Source of the DNA: Chitinophagaceae bacterium
GTDB lineage: Bacteria; Bacteroidota; Bacteroidia; Chitinophagales; Chitinophagaceae
Assembly (NCBI GenBank): GCA_947378615.1
Contig: CANCKV010000047.1
Location: 1 to 11,268, forward strand
DNA length: 11,268 nucleotides
Reading direction: 5' to 3'
Shown here: positions 7,908 through 11,268 of the stretch, piece by piece
Layout: every line of letters starts with the position of its first letter
Position numbering within the stretch: position 1 is the stretch's first letter
Program-made: the position numbers and the translations under genes
Notes under the pieces: generated by a model
What the model was told of the DNA's origin: nothing
Databases searched by the model: none
Seen by the model: the letters and a program-made list of their open reading frames with translations, nothing else

Positions 7908-7935
7908 GTAAAACCTACAACGTATAACCTACAAC
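7908..7935. repeat. 14-bp direct repeat, two units
   Basis: Two adjacent 14-bp units, GTAAAACCTACAAC (7908-7921) and GTATAACCTACAAC (7922-7935), differ at one base. They lie between the DUF5691 stop and the MoxR start and run into a CTCATCACTC-type simple repeat. On the minus strand they read GTTGTAGGTT(A/T)TAC. No promoter or terminator function can be assigned. Confidence 0.8.
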
Positions 7936-7965
7936 TCCTCACTCATCACTCATAGTTCATCACTC
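7936..7965. repeat. GAGTGATGA-type simple repeat at the DUF5691 3' end
   Basis: On the minus strand this reads GAGTGATGA, then CTATGA, then GTGATGAGTGAGG. The first GAGTGATGA spans the DUF5691 stop codon (GAG TGA TGA). The same GAGTGATGA--TATGA pattern occurs at 11087-11102, at the stop of the upstream gene. Such words are, from memory, common between genes in Bacteroidota. The origin of the element is unknown. Confidence 0.7.
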
Positions 7966-9444
7966 TCCAAAAGCTTGTTTAACCTGTTGTTTTAATACTA
8001 ATAATTTATTGATATAGGCAACTGTAATTGCCCAACTATTCTTAGCATATTCTTCCGATGGCATACAACTTTCCAATATGCCCGATGCCTGAACGGGTAT
8101 CAATTGAATATGTTGATTATAAAAACTACGATTGTATTGATAAGGATTCTTTGCAGTAAAGGCAAATATTTTCTTTGTCAATACAAGGCTCCACTCTTGC
8201 TGTTCTTTAATGACTAAGTTCATCAACGGAACCGACTCCTTTTCAAAATACTTTAAAATGTATTTTTCCTTCAATTCAGTGGGTAACAATGGAATCAGGA
8301 CTAAATAAGTCTTTTCCTCCCTATCCATAAAATGAATTGCCCAATTGTTTGCTTTAAACTTTTTAATAGCCAAAGAAAGTGACTCAATGAAAACCTTTCC
8401 CTTATCCGACTTATCAAGAAAATCAATGATTTCCTTTGCAGATAATTGAAGGTGTTCTTCCCAAAAAGAGGGAGGCACTTGTGCAATCAATTGTTGCAAG
8501 ATATAATCTTCATCAGAAATGTTCTTTTGTGGGCTTAACTTTTCAATTCCCGACTTAAATATTTCTTCCTCAATATTTGAAATCAGGTTGAAATGAAGTA
8601 CCGTTTTTGAAGAAAGTCCAAACAGGGCCTTTTCTTTCTTTAAAATGACCGATTCCCTCAAGATTTCTTTATACTTTTTGATGATAGTTGATTCAGGAAT
8701 TAGCTTTAACAATCGCAAGGCCTCATCCTTTACTTTTGAGCTTTTATCTTTAGATAAAGTCTCCAACCATTCTGCATCATCAACTGATAAGTTCGTTTCA
8801 AGCACTTCCAAAAAAGCCTGCTTGGTAGCCGCATTTTCCTGTTGCCATGTCTGTTGAATCCATTCTCTAGCTTTTGAAAACTCTTTAGTCCTTACATTCT
8901 CAAGCACATTTTTTCTTTGTTCAAACGTTCCCGTTAGCCAAAGTTCATCATCTAAAATACTAACTGCAAAAAGCCATTCACTATTAAATTTACTCAGCCA
9001 TCTACCTCTTTTTCCTCCGCAGGTTTCTACCAAATTGCGTAATTGCTTTTGTTGAATAGCCTTGTCAAAAAGGGTAGGTAACCATTCGGGATGAACCAAT
9101 AGATTTCGGTTTGCACATTCCAATAGCCAGATTTTTAGTAAAGGATTGCTATCCTCAAATAAGATATCCTTTAAGACCTGCTTTGCAAAATCGCTACAAT
9201 ATAAAAGGGTTTCTTCTTCTGCAATCGTATTTTCTATTTCCTTATTCAAAGCGGTTACTCCTGCCTGCCTATAATTAAATACCAAACTTGCAGATTGTAA
9301 GAATTTCTCTTCGTTTTCAATTGTTTCATTCGAGTGAATGGTTGAGAATGCAGTGTTTAATTCAGTTTCAAAGTCAGTAAGTTCAAGTGGTTTCTTTGCT
9401 GTACCTATCAAAGCTGTTTGTACTATTTTGTTCAATTGCTCCAT
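7960..9444 (-). CDS. DUF5691 helical-repeat protein
   Basis: The product is 494 residues. The N-terminal I-V-Q-T-A-L-I-G-T (7-15) is typical of DUF5691 proteins. A second recognisable block is G-K-R-G-R-W-L (144-150) followed by N-S-E-W (154-157). The region about 205-255 looks like a HEAT-type unit: W-L-E-T-L-S-K-D-K-S-S-K-V-K-D-E-A-L, then L-L-K-L-I-P-E-S. The rest is alternating amphipathic helices with no catalytic motif, signal peptide or membrane span, so a scaffold or adaptor role is the best inference. The start is 5 bp after the SWIM stop, which indicates tight co-expression. The ATG has an A/T-rich leader. The last codons (Q-A-F-G-E) end at GAG TGA TGA inside a simple repeat. The family call is good; a molecular function is not known to me. 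Confidence 0.88.
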   Translation of the reverse strand: MEQLNKIVQTALIGTAKKPLELTDFETELNTAFSTIHSNETIENEEKFLQSASLVFNYRQAGVTALNKEIENTIAEEETLLYCSDFAKQVLKDILFEDSNPLLKIWLLECANRNLLVHPEWLPTLFDKAIQQKQLRNLVETCGGKRGRWLSKFNSEWLFAVSILDDELWLTGTFEQRKNVLENVRTKEFSKAREWIQQTWQQENAATKQAFLEVLETNLSVDDAEWLETLSKDKSSKVKDEALRLLKLIPESTIIKKYKEILRESVILKKEKALFGLSSKTVLHFNLISNIEEEIFKSGIEKLSPQKNISDEDYILQQLIAQVPPSFWEEHLQLSAKEIIDFLDKSDKGKVFIESLSLAIKKFKANNWAIHFMDREEKTYLVLIPLLPTELKEKYILKYFEKESVPLMNLVIKEQQEWSLVLTKKIFAFTAKNPYQYNRSFYNQHIQLIPVQASGILESCMPSEEYAKNSWAITVAYINKLLVLKQQVKQAFGE

Positions 9445-9449
9445 TTTGG

Positions 9450-10751
9450 CTAAATATTTATATATTGGTTATTAATCCATACTCCAAACGGTTCAAATTC
9501 ATTTTCCTTTCCAATCACTGCCATATTAAGTGGTTTTCCACCGCTTAAAGAAAGTAATTTATATAGGTTAGTAAACCCTTCTGTAAGCAGTACCGAATGA
9601 TTGTTTTGGTCTTTTAGCCACCATTTATTGTTGTAATTAATAGGTGTAATCTGCTCAATAATAAACGGTCTTATTCCACTAAATGGTAGTTTGGTAGTAA
9701 TAGAAGTTTCCATCAATGCAATTTCATTCCATGAAGAAAGACCTGCTATCGTTTGTGATAAATCAGCATTGATTTGTTTCTTAATGATTGCCCGAAGAGG
9801 AGATACGGAAGGGAAAAATACCAATTCTGCCTCAATGCATGCACCTGTAGAAAGGGAGAAGGCAATCCCTTGACCTCTAACACTAAACTGTAAAACCAAC
9901 GCATAACGTTTAGTTTTTGTGCCATAAAGCCAATTTCTCTCAGTGGTTATCGCATCTTCTTCTTGTACTTGTTTACCCAAAACCAACCAATTATCAATGA
10001 TACCATTCAGTTCTTTCAGTTCATCTTGACTTTGTGTAAACCCAATACTACTACGAATGTCTTCGAGTAAAAGAGGATTCAGCTTTTCCTTATTTTTATA
10101 ACCGGCAATTACAAGATAAATTCTACATAATTGATTCATAAACAGACTTTGCCAGCCTTCCTTATAAAAGTTGATGCGGCCTAATTCCTTAAGCATATTT
10201 GCAAGCCCAGGTGCTTTTGCATCAATCATTCTTTTTGATAGGTTATCAAAAACCGCAGTGCCATTTTCGGGGATAGAGATGATGCCGTTACGAACCAAAT
10301 CCTTCATCCAAAGCAGTAAGTCCTCAATGCCATCTTCCACTAATTGTTCGCGTGCTTTTTGACGTTTTGCCTGTGCAACTTCATCAACAGGTTTATCCTT
10401 TTGTTCTGCCTTCTTCTCGGCTCTTTCGGTTCTTTTTTCCAACCAATCCGCTACCCATTGTGGAGGGGTGGTATCTGTAAAACTATTAGAATGCTTAGTG
10501 TGAAAAAGAAGTAAACCCAAGCCATGTTTGCAAGGAAACTTTCTGCTAGGGCAGGAACATTTAAAAGAAAGGGAAGATAAGTCAATCTGTGTTTGATAAG
10601 GTTTACTACCACTGCCTTGACATTCGCCCCAAATAGCCATTTCATTAATGCCTTTGCTAACCCATTTAGACAGGGTCGACAAATCCTTGCCTGCTTTCTT
10701 AGAGGGTTCGTCGGGGGCAAGCGCCAATATTTGATCTTCAGATAATTGCAA
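9450..10751 (-). CDS. SWIM zinc-finger protein (YehQ-like)
   Basis: The product is 433 residues. The N-terminal block L-S-E-D-Q-I-L-A-L-A-P-D-E-P-S is typical of this SWIM family. The motif W-G-E-C-Q-G-S-G-S-K-P-Y (41-52) leads into the SWIM finger C65-S-C67-(x6)-C74-K-H76, the expected CxCx(n)CxH zinc ligands. SWIM domains bind DNA or proteins. A highly charged Lys/Glu/Arg helix, likely coiled coil, follows at about 104-140; the C-terminal half has no motif I recognise. The chosen start is TTG at 10751: an in-frame TGA lies five codons upstream, and the next in-frame ATG (residue 38) would remove the conserved N-terminus. The gene leads the cluster, with an operator/promoter-like region about 240 bp upstream, and is followed after 5 bp by DUF5691. 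It may be the nucleic-acid-contacting subunit of the module (inference). Confidence 0.92.
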   Translation of the reverse strand: MQLSEDQILALAPDEPSKKAGKDLSTLSKWVSKGINEMAIWGECQGSGSKPYQTQIDLSSLSFKCSCPSRKFPCKHGLGLLLFHTKHSNSFTDTTPPQWVADWLEKRTERAEKKAEQKDKPVDEVAQAKRQKAREQLVEDGIEDLLLWMKDLVRNGIISIPENGTAVFDNLSKRMIDAKAPGLANMLKELGRINFYKEGWQSLFMNQLCRIYLVIAGYKNKEKLNPLLLEDIRSSIGFTQSQDELKELNGIIDNWLVLGKQVQEEDAITTERNWLYGTKTKRYALVLQFSVRGQGIAFSLSTGACIEAELVFFPSVSPLRAIIKKQINADLSQTIAGLSSWNEIALMETSITTKLPFSGIRPFIIEQITPINYNNKWWLKDQNNHSVLLTEGFTNLYKLLSLSGGKPLNMAVIGKENEFEPFGVWINNQYINI

Positions 10752-10990
10752 GAGAAATATTTTTCACGAAGTTATTATTATGAGGCATTCGAAACTAAGT
10801 GGGAACCGAAAAGTTTGAAAAAAAACAAAATAAGTTCAAATTGTTACGAATCTGTAGGATTTAACAGAAGAATCACGAGATATGAGCAAAGAATCATTAT
10901 GATATTTTTATCTACTAAGCCCCCAAAATGACAATTGAATATCCCTAGAAATACTAATCTTTTAGAGGTTCTTCCATTGTTCTTTTTATC
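10752..10990. other. Leader between candidate promoter and SWIM start
   Basis: This stretch has no credible ORF on either strand. The short plus-strand frame overlapping the SWIM start shows no family features. On the minus strand it would be a 5' leader of about 240 nt for the SWIM transcript. It includes a T-rich run (complement of about 10818-10829) with a weak TTATTTTG near-match to the -7 consensus, which could be a second promoter nearer the gene. No riboswitch-like fold was recognised by eye. Confidence 0.45.
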
Positions 10991-11057
10991 ATAATCACCA
11001 AATATAGTACATAATTGGTGATTATGTTCACCAAAAAATATGTATAATTGGTGATTA
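10991..11057. promoter_or_regulatory. Paired inverted-repeat operator, CACCAA-N13-TTGGTG twice
   Basis: Four half-sites alternate in orientation: CACCAA at 10996-11001, TTGGTG at 11015-11020, CACCAA at 11029-11034 and TTGGTG at 11048-11053. Both pairs have a 13-bp spacer and recur with a 33-bp period, about three helical turns. The first dyad extends to an 11-bp perfect arm (ATAATCACCAA / TTGGTGATTAT). The arrangement suggests two dimers of a helix-turn-helix regulator bound side by side. It lies between the upstream gene's stop and the SWIM gene, so it probably controls the module. The regulator is not in this window. Confidence 0.7.
10999..11006 (-). promoter_or_regulatory. Candidate -7 element TATATTTG of the SWIM-led operon
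   Basis: The minus strand reads TATATTTG, an exact match to the Bacteroidota -7 consensus TAnnTTTG. A TTTG within TTTTTTGG lies about 25 bp upstream, longer than the usual ~19-20 bp spacing to the -33 element, so the match is imperfect. The element overlaps the first CACCAA half-site, so a bound regulator would block it. It would give a leader of about 240 nt. Confidence 0.45.
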
Positions 11058-11086
11058 GGGTGTTTTTTAATACAATTTTTAATAAA

Positions 11087-11102
11087 TCATAACTCATCAC
11101 TC
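11087..11102. repeat. GAGTGATGA-type simple repeat at the upstream gene's stop
   Basis: On the minus strand this reads GAGTGATGA-GT-TATGA and contains the stop of the gene entering from the right (GAG TGA TGA). It matches the sequence at the DUF5691 stop (7951-7965) at 14 of 16 positions. Confidence 0.6.
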
Positions 11103-11268
11103 TTGCACAGGCGGCCTACACTTCATCCTGTCTTTTCTTCTGCCTACTTGTGGCGCACCACCGAGTTTGGTATCTGTATTAGGAGAGAAGTTTTTATTCA
11201 ATAAAAGCTTGTAGCACATCGTTAGTTCAAAACCTCCCCTTAATTGTGAAGCCGTCTTTAATTGACTC
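11097..11268 (-). CDS. C-terminal fragment of an unidentified protein, possibly outer-membrane barrel
   Basis: A frame open from the right edge runs 56 codons to TGA at 11097-11099, reading S-Q-L-K-T-A-S-Q-L-R-G-G-F-E-L-T-M-C-Y-K at its start and ending K-C-R-P-P-V-Q-E. The segment G-G-F-E-L-T-M-C-Y-K-L-L-L could be a final amphipathic beta strand. The overall look, with a Pro/Lys/Arg-rich tail after it, loosely recalls the C-termini of PorP/SprF-type type IX secretion membrane proteins. That identity is a weak guess: the start and most of the gene lie outside the window. The other two minus-strand frames are interrupted early, which favours this one. It is separated from the SWIM gene by 345 bp containing the operator, so it is probably a separate transcription unit. 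Confidence 0.55.
   Translation of the reverse strand, partial: SQLKTASQLRGGFELTMCYKLLLNKNFSPNTDTKLGGAPQVGRRKDRMKCRPPVQE

Noticed and set aside
10746..10931. 61-residue plus-strand ORF overlapping the SWIM start
   Set aside because: It overlaps the SWIM start antisense, has no recognisable motif or supporting start signal, and is composed of Lys/Asn/Tyr-rich sequence expected from AT-rich non-coding DNA.
10991..11057. Rho-independent terminator of the upstream gene
   Set aside because: On the minus strand the dyad is not followed by a T-run (A/G-rich sequence follows), the stems are A/T-rich, and two evenly spaced copies fit an operator better.
1..11268. tRNA, rRNA or known riboswitch
   Set aside because: No cloverleaf with a T-loop GTTCRANNC, no rRNA-like sequence and no recognisable riboswitch core was found by eye on either strand.

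Overview
The window is an AT-rich stretch that looks like the genome of a Bacteroidota species, possibly Chitinophagia/Sphingobacteriia-like. Four things suggest this: starts preceded by A/T-rich leaders rather than Shine-Dalgarno sequences, a TAnnTTTG-type -7 promoter element, simple 'GAGTGATGA/TTATGA' intergenic repeats, and a tandem palindromic intergenic array. The genus cannot be determined. All supported genes lie on the minus strand, so transcription runs from high to low coordinates.

In transcription order the layout is: (i) the last 56 codons of an unidentified gene entering from the right edge (11097-11268); (ii) a 345-bp gap with a paired inverted-repeat operator overlapping a candidate promoter (10991-11057); (iii) a SWIM zinc-finger protein (9450-10751) and, 5 bp later, a DUF5691 helical-repeat protein (7960-9444); (iv) a YehL-type MoxR AAA+ ATPase (6776-7855); (v) a 509-bp spacer with a duplicated ~129-bp element; (vi) a DUF5682 protein (4029-6266) with residues resembling the TraB/TIKI/EreA/ChaN enzymes; (vii) a 394-bp spacer with eleven 21-bp palindromic repeats arranged in a 63-bp higher-order pattern; (viii) a VWA protein with an intact MIDAS (2474-3634); (ix) 23 bp later, a large DUF4132 (MolR/YehI-like) protein cut by the left edge (1-2450).

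Together these form a MoxR-VWA chaperone-type module: an ATPase, its metal-dependent VWA partner, a probable nucleic-acid-binding SWIM protein, two helical-repeat scaffolds (DUF5691, DUF4132) and a putative hydrolase-fold protein (DUF5682). From memory, Escherichia coli carries a comparable set in its yeh region (yehL, yehM, yehP, yehQ, with yehI/molR of the DUF4132 family). The gene set is therefore conserved, but its biochemical function is, to my knowledge, not established. The least explained parts are the predicted active site of DUF5682, the 21/63-bp array, the duplicated spacer element and the double operator upstream of the module.
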